This document shows positions 20,924-34,803 of a DNA stretch of 64,000 bases, piece after piece. Source of the DNA: Echinometra lucunter (lineage: Eukaryota; Echinodermata; Echinoidea; Camarodonta; Echinometridae); the NCBI GenBank assembly GCA_029962745.1, contig CM057165.1, positions 8,455,523 through 8,519,522 of the forward strand, given 5' to 3'. Under the pieces are notes generated by a model. The model made no database searches and had not been told where the DNA came from. It saw only the letters and a list, made by a program, of their open reading frames with translations. Numbering within the stretch: position 1 is the stretch's first letter; every line of letters starts with the position of its first letter. The position numbers and the translations under genes were made by a program.

Positions 20924-21281
20924 GGCAAACCCGGAGAATAGGGGACCGGAACGCGCCATTTGTACTGTGCAGAGATCGGCAGCAACAGCCGAAAGTCAGG
21001 GTATGTGACAAGTCCATGATCAAGTTCAAAATGACTTTAAAATATGTTTTAATTATGTTCTAATATATTACACTGCCCTCTCGGCTTTCAAATATATGAT
21101 TATGTTTTGTAAATCATTTTGATTTTTGTCAGAAATGTTCTCAAACTCACAAATGTTTCATCCATGAATCTTGTGCAAATCGTCCCCCTCGCCGCTGACT
21201 CTGCCGCTGCCACCGGCTGCATTTGTTTGCACACAAATGAGTATGTGCGCGCGTTCCGGTCCCCTATTCTCTGGGTTTGCC
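20924..21281. mobile_element. hAT-type MITE with perfect 8-bp duplication
   Basis: Inverted ends GGCAAACCCGGAGAATAGGG / CCCTATTCTCTGGGTTTGCC, continuing inward with GACCGGAACGCG. TGATATTG flanks both sides (20916-20923, 21282-21289). 358 bp, no protein. The 8-bp duplication points to the hAT class. Confidence 0.88.
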
Positions 21282-21289
21282 TGATATTG

Positions 21290-22734
21290 GCCCCCTTATT
21301 TTGACAACTTACAACTTACCCAAAGACGATGATTCATGTTCACTCAGAAATTCCATTCTCTCCCCGCTGAGATTGAGCGAAAGTTTGACCTCTCGCACAT
21401 AGCTTATGTATGCAGCGAGCAATTACCTTCTGGGATACCAAACAGGGTCACAAAGATTTTTTATGTGTGTCCTTGACCTTGTCCCGGGCGCGACGCCGTG
21501 CTTTGCACAGTGTCAGGTCCAACTATGTGCAACGTACGGCTCTGACTGTCTGTCTGTCTACAACTAACAAGTCATTACAACTAGTTTGACAAAGTACTGT
21601 ACAACAGTACAAGCCTGACAGCAGAGTTGCAGCTGTACCTACCCATAATCAATTTATCATTAACAAACTGAACACAGGATGGACCTACCCACGCCAAGCC
21701 CACGACCCCGCCCCCTCCTCTGCGGCATTGACAGTTACTGCTACTACTAGCTCTAGTGCCCCTAGTCAGTGCTAACGTTAAACTCCCATCTCCCTGGTTA
21801 GACACAGTCAAATGAAAGGAATGTGCACATGGTGCATGAACTGTTGTGTTACAATATACTGTAAATTAGCATAATCTGTAGACTTTGAAATAAATCTAGC
21901 GTTTTGAAAGCTTAATGGACCTACCGATCTGTGAGGTCACCAAAGCCAAAGCCAAAGGTTCTCTTTTCCTGTGGGCGCGGCTAGCTGATCTCGATCTCGA
22001 TCGATGGCAGCTGGCAGTGAGTGTAGCAGTGCAGTATAGCTAGCTAGCTGCGCTTGATCATGATTCTCACGTGACAAACAGAGGTATCACCTGATGGATG
22101 CGCTTGGGGGAGGGGCCGAGTCATGGGCCGAGTCATGGGCCGAGTGGTGGGGGGAGTTGTCAAAGATGTGAGGAACAAGAGTGCAGCTGATGCCGGGAGC
22201 TGATGCACGTCTGTTTCTCGCTAATTTCGCAAGACAAAAAAAGCTAAAAGTAAATTCATCGAAATGCATGCATAATTAGGCTAAATAAATAATAATTCTG
22301 AAGTTTCTCGTCCCCTCCTCCTCCTCCTTCCTTTTTAAGGCCGCCTTATTATTTTTGTTATTTTATATTTTTGTTCTGATATGAAATAAGTGAGAATATG
22401 AGGACATCTGTAGACAATGAGATAAATATAAAAACATTAATATAATGCAAATTGCCATTTTGTGTGGAGCCTTTGAAGGAAACTGAACTTAAATTCTTAA
22501 GAAATGTGTTGAAATTGACCCAATAGCTTTTTGTGTTTCAGAAAAATATCAAATATTAAATAAAATGGTACCTCATTCTCCTTATTTTCGAAAAGTCCGG
22601 ACGAGAAAATATGAATCAATTTTACTTAGCCTTATGGTCGGATACATTAACCCCATAGAAATAGCCTAACTATAACTCCCTTATGATATGAGGTGGTGGT
22701 AGGGGCGGGAGATTAACGTTTTATAACATTAGTT
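21290..22734. other. Intergenic, no gene recognised
   Basis: Mixed composition. A palindromic ATCTCGATCTCGATCGAT and an (AGCT)n patch occur near 21985-22050. No exon or element ends supported. Confidence 0.4.
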
Positions 22735-23049
22735 TTGGCGTAAATCCACTTTGAGGAGTGGGGGGATGATCGATTTTTTTGCCGATTTTTTTTTCTGTCG
22801 AACTCACACTTAAGTATAAACACACACCCTCACTCACCCACACATACCCCCTTACACACATTTCTTTTTCATTTTGCGAGCGAGCAAAGCGAGTCAGCCG
22901 ATGACAGATTATCAAAAATTTTACAAAAATTGATTAATTAAAATATTATTTCTTCCTTTAAAAAGGGGGGATATTTATACACACCATCCCCTCTCGAAAA
23001 AGTGGGGGATATATATCCCCCCCCCCGGGGGGGGGGGGATTTACGCCAA
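22735..23049. mobile_element. GGATTTACGCCAA-terminated MITE (copy 2)
   Basis: Inverted ends TTGGCGTAAATCC / GGATTTACGCCAA. Shares with 11388-11750 the phrases GAGTGGGGGGATGATC, TTGCGAGCGAGC and a CATCCC...CTCGAAA region. A CCCCCCCGGGGGGGGG tract precedes the right end. Confidence 0.75.
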
Positions 23050-23393
23050 TCTTTTATAGGCGATGGCGTATTAGAGGAGTTGGTGAGATGATCAAAATCT
23101 TTTGCCGAAATTTATTGTGGGAACTCACACTCCCCAACCCCATCCCACCCCCTATCCCCAAACGCATAGCGAGCAAGGAAAAACACATTCTTTTGATTAT
23201 AAAGTAACGTCTCGTCAACCTCCCTTGCATGCCCAATTCGATCGTTTGACTTCCAAATTCATTCTCTATCTATAGATACCCAAAAGTGAGCGCAGCGAGA
23301 GAGGAAAACATACGCAAAATACACTAGATCAATAAGCCCGAAAACATCTTGTTTCTAGATTTATGAACGAGGAAATTCTATTTATAATAATAG

Positions 23394-24950
23394 CAGAGGC
23401 GTCGATCCTGGGGGGGGGGGGCAGGGGGGCAGTTGCCCCCCCTCCTCCCCCAAAGAAAATTTCGGGGGGACAAAGATATCATTTTGCCCCTCCCCCCAAA
23501 AAAAAAAAAATAATAATAATAATTTCCCAACCCCCAAAAAAAAAAAAAAAGGAAAAAGAAAAAAGAAAGAGAAAAGAAAGGGAAAGGAAGGAAGGAAGTG
23601 AAATGAAATCGTAAAACAAGTAAAAAGAAAGAAAATGGGACACTGGGAAGCGCTCGCTCGCTTCGCTCGCTCGCATTTATTGTATCTTAACCAATGCCGA
23701 TGATAATTTCTATTCTTATGAAAGGAAATCGGTTTGCGTCTTGTGTTTCTATCTAATGTTATACTATTCTTCTACTCATAGGAAGTAATATAACCAAACA
23801 AGATATCACTCCTAGAAATCGAGCGGCCAGTTGACCTAAAATAAATAAAATTTCAGGAGATAACGGCCTGGATAAAAAAAAACCGCAAAACAAAAACTTA
23901 TTTTTCGTTAACTCGCTCGCTACTCCACTGTACTCTCGCTGGTATTAGCTAGATACAAGATGATTTCGGGCAGCAAGTAGCTTATTATAGCAGCGAGATT
24001 CCAAAGTATCATTATGTTTGGGCAGAAAGGTGGTTGAAAAAGATTTTTGGACGAATCCATATAATTTTGCCGGGATCGGTCGTTGACTTTGCTAGCTATA
24101 GTAGAACAGAATGGATTCGGACTGAAGCGAGGTAGCTAAAACAGTGTAATATTCGGCACACAGGTGATCGGATGTATTATTTAGATATCATAAAGGCATG
24201 ACAGGTTTATAGTGTATTCTGATGATAATGATAATAATAATATTCCGTTCTTGTATATGGCATATCACATTTTTATCACATTTTTATGGTGACAAAATAA
24301 CACTTCTATCATATGGACAAGGGTATATTTTTCCTCGCTCGCTGCGCTCGCTCGTTTCATATTAAGGGTTTTACAAAGCAAACGAGTTCGGTGAGATGAG
24401 ACCGAATAGATAATGTAGATGTTTCATTCGCTCACAGCGTAATTTGCCGAAGGGTTTACTACATCTACCATGAAAAACGGTGTGTGCTTCCTCGCTCGCT
24501 TCGCTCGCTCGTAAATATTAAAAAACAGAGTGGTTTGGGGGGCAGCATCAATGGACTAGCGATGTGACAAAATAGAGTTCATATCTGGCAGCGAAGTAAC
24601 CATATACACATAAATCAGGTATCATTTATGCCTGTATCAGTGTATATGATACTAAACTCTTCTCTCATAACAAACAAGAAATTTGTTATTTTTTGCTCGC
24701 TCGCTTCGCTCGCTCGCAAAATTGAAAAAAAAAAAAATAGTCAGGATGGTTCACATAGCAAGTTGCTTAATTTCCCCAATATGAAAATGCTTCACGTTGA
24801 TATAGGCCTATGTTTTATATATATATATGTATGCATGTACATACATATGTGTGAGGGTGCGTGTGTGTACAAATAGTAGCCGTGGGTTCATCTCCGCTTG
24901 GTCGTCTTGCTCCCCCCCCCCCCAATCCGAAAAATGGATCGACGCCTCTG
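23394..24950. mobile_element. CAGAGGCGTCGATC element, hAT-type, perfect 8-bp duplication
   Basis: Inverted ends CAGAGGCGTCGATCC / GGATCGACGCCTCTG. AATAATAG stands on both sides (23386-23393 and 24951-24958). The interior has G/C tracts near both ends and repeated GCTCGCTCGCTTCGCTCGC phrases, with no transposase. A copy in the opposite orientation occupies 34630-35869. Confidence 0.88.
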
Positions 24951-24958
24951 AATAATAG

Positions 24959-27145
24959 GCCTACTGAGAACATGGTTTTAAAGTGTATTGTAAATCCCTT
25001 CTCAGTGATAGTAAGAAAAGTACAATATTATGGGCATTTTTCGTTCTCAAATTGGGTATGATAAGAATAAAGGCCAATGGTCACAGGCCCTTATCTCCCG
25101 TGAAAATTAACCTATTTTAAGTCAACTTACCCTTCGAATCCTTGCAGTTATGAGTAGAAGAGCATAACCATGAAAATAGAGACAAGATTAAAACCGATAC
25201 TGATACTGAAAATTCGAGCAAGCAAAGCGAGCGAGCGGTTCTAGGTGTTTTATTTTCATGCATCTTCTTCCTTTACTTCTCCTTCTTTTTTTTTTCTATT
25301 TTAAAGAGGTGAACAGGGGGCCATGGCTCCCTTGTCCCCCTGTCTATGTCAATGCATGTGGGAGAGGAGTATCCCCTCGGCCTCCCACGGTTGGGACTTC
25401 CAGTAAAAATCACTTTTCCGATCTTTTGGGTATGGTTTCTCAAATCATGCAAATGCCCTCAATTAGTAACTTGCTAAATTCCTTTATCAAATAATAATTG
25501 ATTCATTATTCTTTGAATTCTTGATTTGGACATCATAATCACAATGAAAATAAAAAAGATTAATACTATATGAATAGGCCTAATAATCATTGTCGTCGCT
25601 ATCATCATCATCACCATCTTTGTCATCCTCCTCCTCATCCCGATCGTCATTATCATTCATTATTTCATCATGTCATTTTTTTTTAAAGATGCATTATTGG
25701 GGGATGATAATATAGGCCATACCCCACCTGAAATATCGGGGGGGGGGGGAGGGAAATTCATCCCCCATCCAAGGCCATCCGCAGGAAGTTTTTTTCCCTC
25801 AGGGGCAAGCATTATGTTCAGTATTGAAGGGAACACGCAATAGAGGGAGTGAAGCGTCCCAGCGAGAGCTTTTGCATTTGTAGAATTGAAATTGACCGAT
25901 CTGGTGCGCACTTTGGGTGGAACTTAAGAAATTATGGGGGGCAAGTGCCCCCTGCCCCCTTTGTGAGTACTGCCATGCCCACATCCCCCTCCCCGGGTCG
26001 ACACATGCATGCATCCTTTCTGTGGCTTTTGCATTGAAGTATTCTTACACTATAACCATCGTTTATGATAGATTTATCAAAAATCTTACTGATTGATTAC
26101 AATATTATTTCTTCCTTAAAAAGCGTTGGGATATATTTTATACCTGCCACCCTCACCCTCCTCTAAAAAGTGGGGATATATATTTACTTTCATCCCCCCC
26201 CCCCCCAGGATTTACGCAAAGTGGTTTAAGGGTTTCAAGTTTAAAAAATAATAATAATTGAGTTGGAAAAAAAATCTTGTTGCTTGTACTTTCTATTTCA
26301 TCAGCTTAATCAGCTCTCCTCCGTTCCGGCGCGCCTAGCTGCCACGCCCACCACTACCACACCAATAAATTTTAGCTCACGAGGCCGCGACAATACAATC
26401 GTATAAGACTGACAGGTCTAAATTTGGTTCTTGGAGTTGGTGACAAAATCTGCCGACAGATATCGTTCCCAAGATTCTGTTAATTGATCATTCAATAAGA
26501 AATTTAATTAAAATCTAAGGAAATTTCCGTTTTTCGATGTTCGCCAACTCCAAAGACGTCCTCTTGCGTGACGTCACAGCATTCAGATACGATACTGGCC
26601 TACCAAAACAGTAAAATACCCGCCAGTTGGCTCGGCAGACTTTGTCATCAAGAACCAAATCCGCCGCTACACGGAATAGTTGACAGCGGACAATGCATAT
26701 GGGGCATCATGGAGCACTTTTAACAATGCCCCCCCCCCTCCCTAAAAAAAAACACACACACACACAAAACAAGACAAAACAAAACAAAATCAAACAAAAT
26801 CAAACAAAATCAAACAAAATCAAACAAAACAAATAAAACAAACAAACAAACAAACAAAAACAACACTGAACAAAACAAAAAACAAGGACAGCAAACATTG
26901 TTTCTCGAGATCAGTCCCCTCTGACTCAACATGCCTTCTGAAAACATGCAGAGAGTTGTGTCTCTGAACTGGTCAATGCATTCATCATGGGACAGAAATA
27001 ACCTTTTTTCTCTTGCAGGCTACGGTGGCTACCGCCCTGTCTACTGAAGTGTCCTCACATGTCATTTAAATCTTTTCAAAGCGGCTTTTACACATAAACA
27101 TGCAATGCTGAATGCATACTATATAGCTTTCATTGTACTGATAGT
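24959..27145. other. Intergenic with MITE fragments and simple repeats
   Basis: Holds AGCAAAGCGAGCGAGC (25210), a (CATCAT)-rich stretch (25590-25670), a third, truncated GGATTTACGC family copy (~26050-26215), and a (CAAAA)n/(AAATC)n tract (26755-26870). At 27010-27049 TTTTCTCTTGCAG is followed by a short open GYGGYRPVY and a stop, resembling an orphan last exon. Confidence 0.4.
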
Positions 27146-27553
27146 CAGCCGCGGATCTTGGATTTGATGAAGGGGGGGGGGGCATGGCCATGGATTTTGT
27201 TGTTGTTGTTGTTGTTGTAAACTAGCGACTAAAAAAAAGAAAGAAAAATGTTGTACATTACATTCCGGCAGTGAACTCCCGGTCGCAGAGAGCTGATAAG
27301 CGTGTGTCGTAAAAACCGTATTAGGGGAGTAGGCGTATCCAATTATATCTTATTACAGGTCCAAAAAGAAAAATCTAAATTTAACGACAAGCAAGAAAAA
27401 AAAAGTTGTACATCACATTTGCCATTTTCTGCGTTTTCGGGGGGGGGGGGGGGGGGTACCCAAAATGGTCAAAAATGGGCTGAAAACACAAATTTTGAGT
27501 CTAGGGGGGCAAGGCCCGCTCGCCCCCCCCCCCCCCCGGATCCGCGCCTGCTG
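27146..27553. mobile_element. Poly-G-flanked MITE (CAGC...CGCGGATC ends)
   Basis: Ends CAGCCGCGGATCTTGG / CCGGATCCGCGCCTGCTG are imperfect inverted repeats, each next to a G or C homopolymer. Internal (TTG)n. Target duplication not resolved. Confidence 0.6.
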
Positions 27554-27837
27554 ATAATACTTGACATACCGATAATTTTTGTAACCATATGGTTGAAATG
27601 GAACTTAATATCGAAATCTTGGCAATTCTTATAAACATTTTTTTAATGGTAATAAATAAGGTCATACTTTCATTAGCTTAACATCCTATCTAAGAAATGT
27701 ATTCGTGATGTAAAATTATTATTATGAATGCTATACGGGAAAGTATATTTCAAGTAAATTACCACACTGAAAGCACCTATATCCCTCTACACTTTTTTTT
27801 TTTCAAACCAACAAAGTTTTTGTGAACCTCCCCGCTA

Positions 27838-28195
27838 GCACAAAAACATCATAATAATATCATAATAATGTTAGCTAAAGGTTATGAAAACATTATTAAA
27901 ATGTATGGTCTTGTGATTATCAAGAAAACATTTTTATATAACATTTTTACAATAATATTCTAAAGATGTTATCTTGGAAACATTATTACAATATTTCAAA
28001 AACATAAAAATTTTTGGAGAAAATGTTTGAAAATGTTACCATTAAAACATTTTGGACTAAACATTATAAAAATGTTAAACATGAGAAATATAATGTTGTA
28101 TTAATGTTATAAAAACGTTATAAACAAACATCTGGAAAACATTTCTGAGACCTTTTGGAAATGTTATAAAAACATTATAAATCATGGCTTTATCA
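27838..28195. repeat. Degenerate AACATT(A)TTAAAATGTT repeat cluster
   Basis: Many short inverted and direct copies of AACATTAT/AAAATGTT-like words (for example AAAACATTATAAAAATGTTA). AT-rich and without coding potential; probably a MITE of internal repeats. Confidence 0.55.
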
Positions 28196-28326
28196 TGATG
28201 TGATTTCATAAAATTCCGAACGACTGGAAAATTTTTGTTAGTTTTGTTTTGTTTTGGGGTTTGTTTAATCCGTTTTAAGCATATAAAGGGAAGAACTGAA
28301 CGGCCCAAGCTGGCCTATGAATGCTT

Positions 28327-28400
28327 TCCTTTTTTTTTTTTTTTCTTCTTTTCTTTTTCCCCCTTCTTCTTCTTCTTCTTCTTCTTCTTCTTCTTCTGAT
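28327..28400. repeat. Poly-T and (TTC)n
   Basis: A T run then CTTCTTCTT repeats. The complement gives a false arginine-rich frame. Confidence 0.85.
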
Positions 28401-28519
28401 TCTTCTTTGTTTTGTTTTGTTTTTTGTTTTTGTTTGAGCTAGTTTAGTGCATGCACGTTGCCATTTTCGCAATTGGTAAATTATATACAAAATTATTCAT
28501 ATACCGACAATTCTCTGAA

Positions 28520-28877
28520 AAGACATTACACCCCGCGCCGCCCGCCCCTAGCGCCCTCCCCACATTCCAAGATCTCTGCACAGCACTTGGAGTAAAGTCA
28601 TTTTTGGCGTCACGTAGCTGCGCAACCGAAATCATACCGTCCAAGTTATCAGAAGTAGAGTCAAACTTGACGAATGCCGTTCAAAGGTAATGTAGCAAAA
28701 TTGGTAACAAAGTCAATAGTGAGCAATAATTGACTCGGCTACGTAGACCAAAATTGAGAACGTGAAGGCTACGGTATATACGCGGCCGGTAGTATAGATG
28801 CTGGCGATTGGATTTTGAAAATTTATCAGTTTGTGAAACTAAGAACGCTTCAGTTTGGTCGCAGATGATGTCACAAA
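28520..28877 (+). promoter_or_regulatory. Putative promoter/5'UTR of the 16-exon gene
   Basis: A locally GC- and CpG-richer stretch precedes the proposed ATG at 28878. A TATATA at 28775-28780 lies ~100 bp before the ATG. No transcription start can be read directly. An open frame at 28451-28690 ends in a GTAATG donor-like site but has no recognisable protein features. Confidence 0.35.
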
Positions 28878-28922
28878 ATGGACAAGAAATCTTCGACGTT
28901 CGGAGGAGACGTGAAGAAGCAG
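28878..28922 (+). CDS. 16-exon gene, exon 1 (start)
   Basis: ATG-initiated MDKKSSTFGGDVKKQ with donor CAG|GTCAGA. Phase 0 joins exon 2 (YWLEPTAAAL). This is the nearest in-frame ATG with a donor; another upstream exon remains possible. Confidence 0.6.
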
Positions 28923-31900
28923 GTCAGATTCTATTCTAACACTAATAAAACTAAAATTTAATTAACGTTTACCCCGCCCAGTCCAGACGCCGTGTCGCTT
29001 CGCGACAGTGTTATGCGCCTGTATTGTTTCTCCGGCCCCCGGGTACCCGGGCACTACCGGGGACTTCGGCCTCTGTAAGCTGACAAACCCCCACCGACTT
29101 CCCCGCCGGGCAGCGCGTTTCCGTTTTACACCGTAGCCAAGGCAGTTTTTCGATTAATTGGGCATTATCGTGAAATAGGAAACCACCGTTCACTTTGTAC
29201 AGCAGCACTTTATTTCACACGCATTGGTTTCCTATTTCCACCTCCATTCTCTTCGTACACAAGTGTGTGTCAAATGACTCTATGGGCTCAGCTCGTTCGC
29301 ACACATATTACAAATACAATGTATTATGTGCATGCAGTGGATATCTTGGCTGTCATCTACATGTGCGCTGAGGACTTAGACTCTTTCACCAGAGCACTTG
29401 TAGGATTTTTTCGCGAAAATGCCTAGGCAACGGTGTAAAACGGAAACGCGCCGCCGGGCAGGGCATCTTCGGCGGCGAATCACCGACAAAGTCCCGGCCC
29501 CATACCCCCGGAGAACTTTTCAATCGTGAACGAAGTCCCGGCCCCCATACCGCTGGGGAATTTCTCAAATCGCGGACGAAGTCACGGCCCCAATTCCACG
29601 GAAGAACTTGTCAAATCCCGCACCAAGTCCCGGCCCCCATACTTACTTCTAAACTAATGTCGGGAGAAAGTAGATCTAGGTCTACCCTTCACAGTTCTGG
29701 ATTTAGAATGAAAATTGTCATGCTCTAGCTGGATCTATGAATGTACTCTGTAATAACCATTTATCATCATTTCAATCCCAAAGAATGAAAATTTAAATAA
29801 TGAGAAACAAACAACAAACAAGCCAGGAAATGGAAAAGGTCTGGTACGATCGCTGCTGCTACGCTCGACACTCGACATCAGTGTGAGATGAAAAGAATAC
29901 TTGAATGAACTGAAGAATATTTGCTAGCACTTCGCAAGATAAAGTCTCATCAATGTTAATTATAAAAAAAAAAATTTCTTCTAAACCGTGTACCCATCCG
30001 ATATATGATAGTGATACAGGTATGGTAATAATAATTTTAGGCAAGTATAGGCCTATCTGACAAATTCAAACCAGAGGCAAGAACCGGAAAATTTCCCAGC
30101 TATGCATGCATGTGCGTGACAAGCTCCCACCTACATCCCCAACGAGATCCCGGCTCAAATTCCTGGCCCAAATGAGCACCATCGAGCCACCGCCGCAATC
30201 CCGTACATGGTCACCGCCAGGCCAGGATGCTTGCGCTTGAGCCACCGCCGCAATCCCCTACATGGTCCCCGCCCGGCAGGGATGTTTGCACTCGAGCCAC
30301 CGCCACAACCCCGTACATGTTCCCCGCTGGCAGGGACGCCTGCCTGCACATTCCCCGACGATTCACGACGAGTACCCCGGTAGTGCCCGGGTACCCGGTG
30401 GCCGGAGAAACAATTGACAGGTGCATTAGCGCCGAGTGTGTTGGCCTAGACTTGAGACTTGTGACTGATTTGTGGCTACATCATAGACCTATAATAAATT
30501 TACTAGACGAAAAGCAGCACGCGCGGATATCATTCCGCGAATGGCATTAGGCCCCGCCTCTTTCGGATAATTTTAAGGCCAACCTAAGCACCCGTTTTTG
30601 TTGCATTATTCAGTCATATCTACTGTGCGTAGTTTTATTATGATACTTTGATTTCATGCGCATTTGTTGCACACTTGCTGCGCATTGGTTGTATGTTTAT
30701 TGCGCATGTTTTTGGCTGATGGGTGTAATGCTTTAAAACATGCACAAACGCACGCTACTCCTTGGAAGCATCTTACAAAATGAATTAATCACTTTTGCTC
30801 ATGAATATTACTGGGTGCTTAGGTCGGCCTTCAAATGGATCTGGACAAAGGTTGATTTCAATGGGTCAATTGGGACCAATTGCCAATAGGGCCCAGTTTT
30901 TTTTTTCTTAATGGGTAGAAGTCTGCGGATGGGTTTCCAGATCTATCTATCATCCAGTTCACTTCTATCTTGTTCAATTTCTATAATTTCCTGTAGATAA
31001 AGTGCTGAGTGTCCTATTTACATGAGGTCCTAGTAAAAAATCTTCTAGTCCGGTTTGAGTTTAGCCACTAATAATGATAAAGGCTCCTTTGGTATGGAGT
31101 CCGGAGTATCTGCAAAGTCATCCATCAATCACCGAGGATAATATTAGTGCTGTGCAATGACAATTAACTTACAATAAGTACGGTTAAGCCCAAAAGAAAA
31201 GCTTACAACCTACATGAAATTTTGACTGGCCTATCTATGATTGTGTAGAGCCTCACAATATTGCATGTACATGTAGGCTGTAAGCTTTTCTTTTGGGCTT
31301 ACATGTACATCCTAGATCTATACAACATACATGACGTACATGTACTGCATAGCTTTAGGACTCCCAACCATACTTCTCACTACTCATACAACATATCAAT
31401 TTTGCGTACTTGCCGAGACTGAAAAATGAAAAAGTGAAAGTTACTATTCAGATTTTTTTTTCAGTTCATCATCGTTTTTGTGAAATAAGGATATATACTT
31501 CCAGAATACCTCCCTGAGATGTCATCAAAGGTGATTTTCTCATAATATACATTAAAAAAAAATGATTTCTTGTTTTAGTACTGGTTGGAGCCCACTGCTG
31601 CTGCCTTGGCCAAATTAGATGAGATCCAATCTTCGGTTGACAGCATGAAACCAGCCAGTGCCTTCAATGTGCAGTCTGTCTGGCATCCCTCGGACTCCAC
31701 GCTAACTCCTAGTGCTCCAGTTGTACCGGGGAGAAGTGTATCCAGCTCTAAAGCTGCAGTTTACACTGAGCTGGAGACAGAACCTCCGCTGTCAACGGTC
31801 AGCTTCCAGAAAACAGCTTGGTTAGTAGAGAAACAAATGTTTTTAAAGCATTCCATTCCTATAACTCTGTGATAATACTTGGCATTATTTAAAAAAAGTC

Positions 31901-34758
31901 TGAGTATCTGATATGTGAAGGAAGAGAAAGAGTAGAATGAAACACTTGGGAAATACCAATTTTGATGAAAAGGGAGGATAGAAGCAATTTAAGAAAAGTT
32001 CCTTCAAAATCGGATACGAAATGAGAAAGTTATGAAAATTTTTATTTACTTTCTGTGGCGATCTTCACATTGGCCGTGTTGCTTCAAATGGCAGGTTTTT
32101 GTGGACAATTCTCAATATATTTTGTACCGGTACACACAATTTCAAATTTTCTCCTTTATTTCTAAAGATGCAGCCATAAGTAATCAGATCAGTCTTAACA
32201 ACTGCAAAGTAATTATCAAAGGTTAGAAAAAATATATTGAAATTAAAAGTGTGTTAAATACATGTATGTAGGAGTATAGCAAGGCCTTAAAAATGCAGTT
32301 TTTCCTTCCTGTGCTCATCCTTTGTAAGTGCATTTCAAAACAAGTGCCTCTTTTTTGTTGGTGCCCCCCCCCCCTACTACGCCACCCCTGACACTGTAGG
32401 ATGATGAAATATCTTATTTCCATGCCATATACCTTTCACTGGGTCTCAGCCATCACCTTGATCAAGTTGATCCATCTTGCTCATCCTTGTGCTCAGGAAT
32501 ACTACCGGTGCCTATTGTGGGCAGTTGCCCCTAAAGGCTTGTTCAGAAATGATGTGAAAACTCCCCCCCCCCCCGCAAGATTTTAGTGTTCAGATATGGC
32601 GCAACAACCACCTCACATATGTTGGTGCACAGGCATTAACGTGTCAATGCTCACATAAAAGAGATTTTTGCCAAAAGTTGCTTTTTGCCACCAAGAGGCA
32701 AAAGATTTACCTCCTGCCTCTGCATGGTATTTTTTTTACGGCCTCATATCCTGTTGACCTGTGCACTAAAACTGTTGCGGGGGTTGTTGCTGGCACTTGT
32801 GTCATATCTGAACATACGTATATGGTGTGAGGTTCCATTCTTTTGAGTGGTTTAGGCTGATAAGAATTTGATTCAGCTTGATATCTGACACTTGTATAAA
32901 ATTGAATTTCTGATTTTTTCCATTTTTTTTTTTTCAATTCATTTTTTTCATTTATCTATTTATTTATTATCCATTTATTTATTGTTTATTTATTCATTTA
33001 TTGTTTATTTATTTATTCATTTATTTATGTATACATTCAGAATACCTCTCTAAGACGTCATCAAAGGTGATTTACTCATGTATATACATTAAAAGAAAAT
33101 CATAAATATGGCAAATAATGTATCACTAGAAACTGGTAAGCTAACAGATGGCAATCATAAAAGTTTTACGTCAACTGTGTAGCGGGTGATAAACAAGTGT
33201 TATGAATAAAACCACCTCCTAGTATCTGGGATATTAGAGCGGTTCGCCAGAAAATATTGATGTTTTAATGACGTCATAGAATGTACCAATCCTGCCCAAG
33301 CAGACGACGTCCCATAAAGAATGAACATAATTTTGATGCAATAATTTCTCTAATTATAAAGAGTTTATTGTGTATGTGACCACATTTCACACCATTCTAA
33401 AAGGGAAATGAAAGAAGTGATATTGATAAGTAAGATTTTTTTTATTTATTTATTTATTTATTCGTTTATTCATTTTATTTATTTATTTATTTATCTATTT
33501 ATTTGTTGGGTCTACAGGGGCAGTAATACCTCCATTCCTGATCTGATCAAGGCCCAGGGGGAGAGGCAGAAGCAGAAAGGTGCCCCAAGGAGGCCATGGA
33601 GTGGAAGGAAAGTACCCCCTAGCCCCACGCTTCAGAGGAAGGGTAGCCAGACTGGAAGTACTGGTGACACCAGCAAGGATTTACCTGGGGCTTTTATTTC
33701 AGGTAAGGACCTCTTATCCTCCTTCATTTGTGGTGGTCAGATATTTGCTCCAGCAGCATTTCCTGTGACTTTATTTGCCAATGATATAGGTTAAGGGATA
33801 GGGTAATGGTTAGTGGCTTGGTTTATTTTACGTTTCAGGTAAGGTTGGGTCTAGTGATAGGTTGAGGAGTAATTTTGTCAGTCGTTCCCATTATGTTCTT
33901 TTAAACTTTTTTTTTTGGGGGGGTGGGTATTTATAATTTTACTACCATTGATATTATCATTGTATCATTTTTGCAGTCACTGAATTAAGCCCAGCAAAAT
34001 TAGATAATTACAAAATTGATACATTAGATGATGAAAATTAAGATACAATTGAGATACGGATGAAAATGAGTGACTTTCATGCACTTCCTTTATGATTGGA
34101 ATCACTCACCAGCTGTACAAAGTACTGTTTATCCTTATGTTTCTTTTGTGCATCATGTAACTTTGATTGTCCACGAGGGCAGCTCAGTATTCTTAGTGCA
34201 TGTCAAATTCTTTTTTATAATTGTTTCTTCATATACACCTGTATCATTTGTTTGTGGTTTTTTTTCTTCTTCTTCTCCTTTTTAATGGCAGTGAAAGGAG
34301 CCAAATCAGTCATGTATGAACCTAGCTCCAGACCTCCAAGTGGTCGCCCCCGCCAATCTTCTTCCTCCTCCTCCCCTGCGGCGTCTGCAGCAGCCCCACA
34401 TGCTTCATCTTATGATGTGTTTGAGATGATGGAAGCAGCAAATGCTGTGCAGTCTGCTCATTGGGAGAGTGCAACGCAGGGAGAGGACAATGCGCTGGAA
34501 GAATTCTTACGAAGTCAGCCAAATGGACACAAACATGAATTATGTAGGTGCCATAAATGCTTTAAGAGTACATGTTTTGATATATACCAAAAAGAGAAGA
34601 CTGAAATAAAATAATGAAGTCTGTGATTACAGAGGCGTAGATCCATTTTTAGGATTGGGGGAGCAAGATGACCAAGCGGAGATGAACCCGCGGCTACATA
34701 TATACATGTGTATGTGTGTGTGTGTGTGTGTATATATATGTATATATACTATACATAT

Positions 34759-34803
<45 letters not shown>

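Noticed and set aside
28451..28690. An additional coding exon upstream of 28878
   Set aside because: It has a donor-like GTAATG end, but no family motif, no matching acceptor chain, and the opposite strand is equally open; left as promoter/5'UTR.
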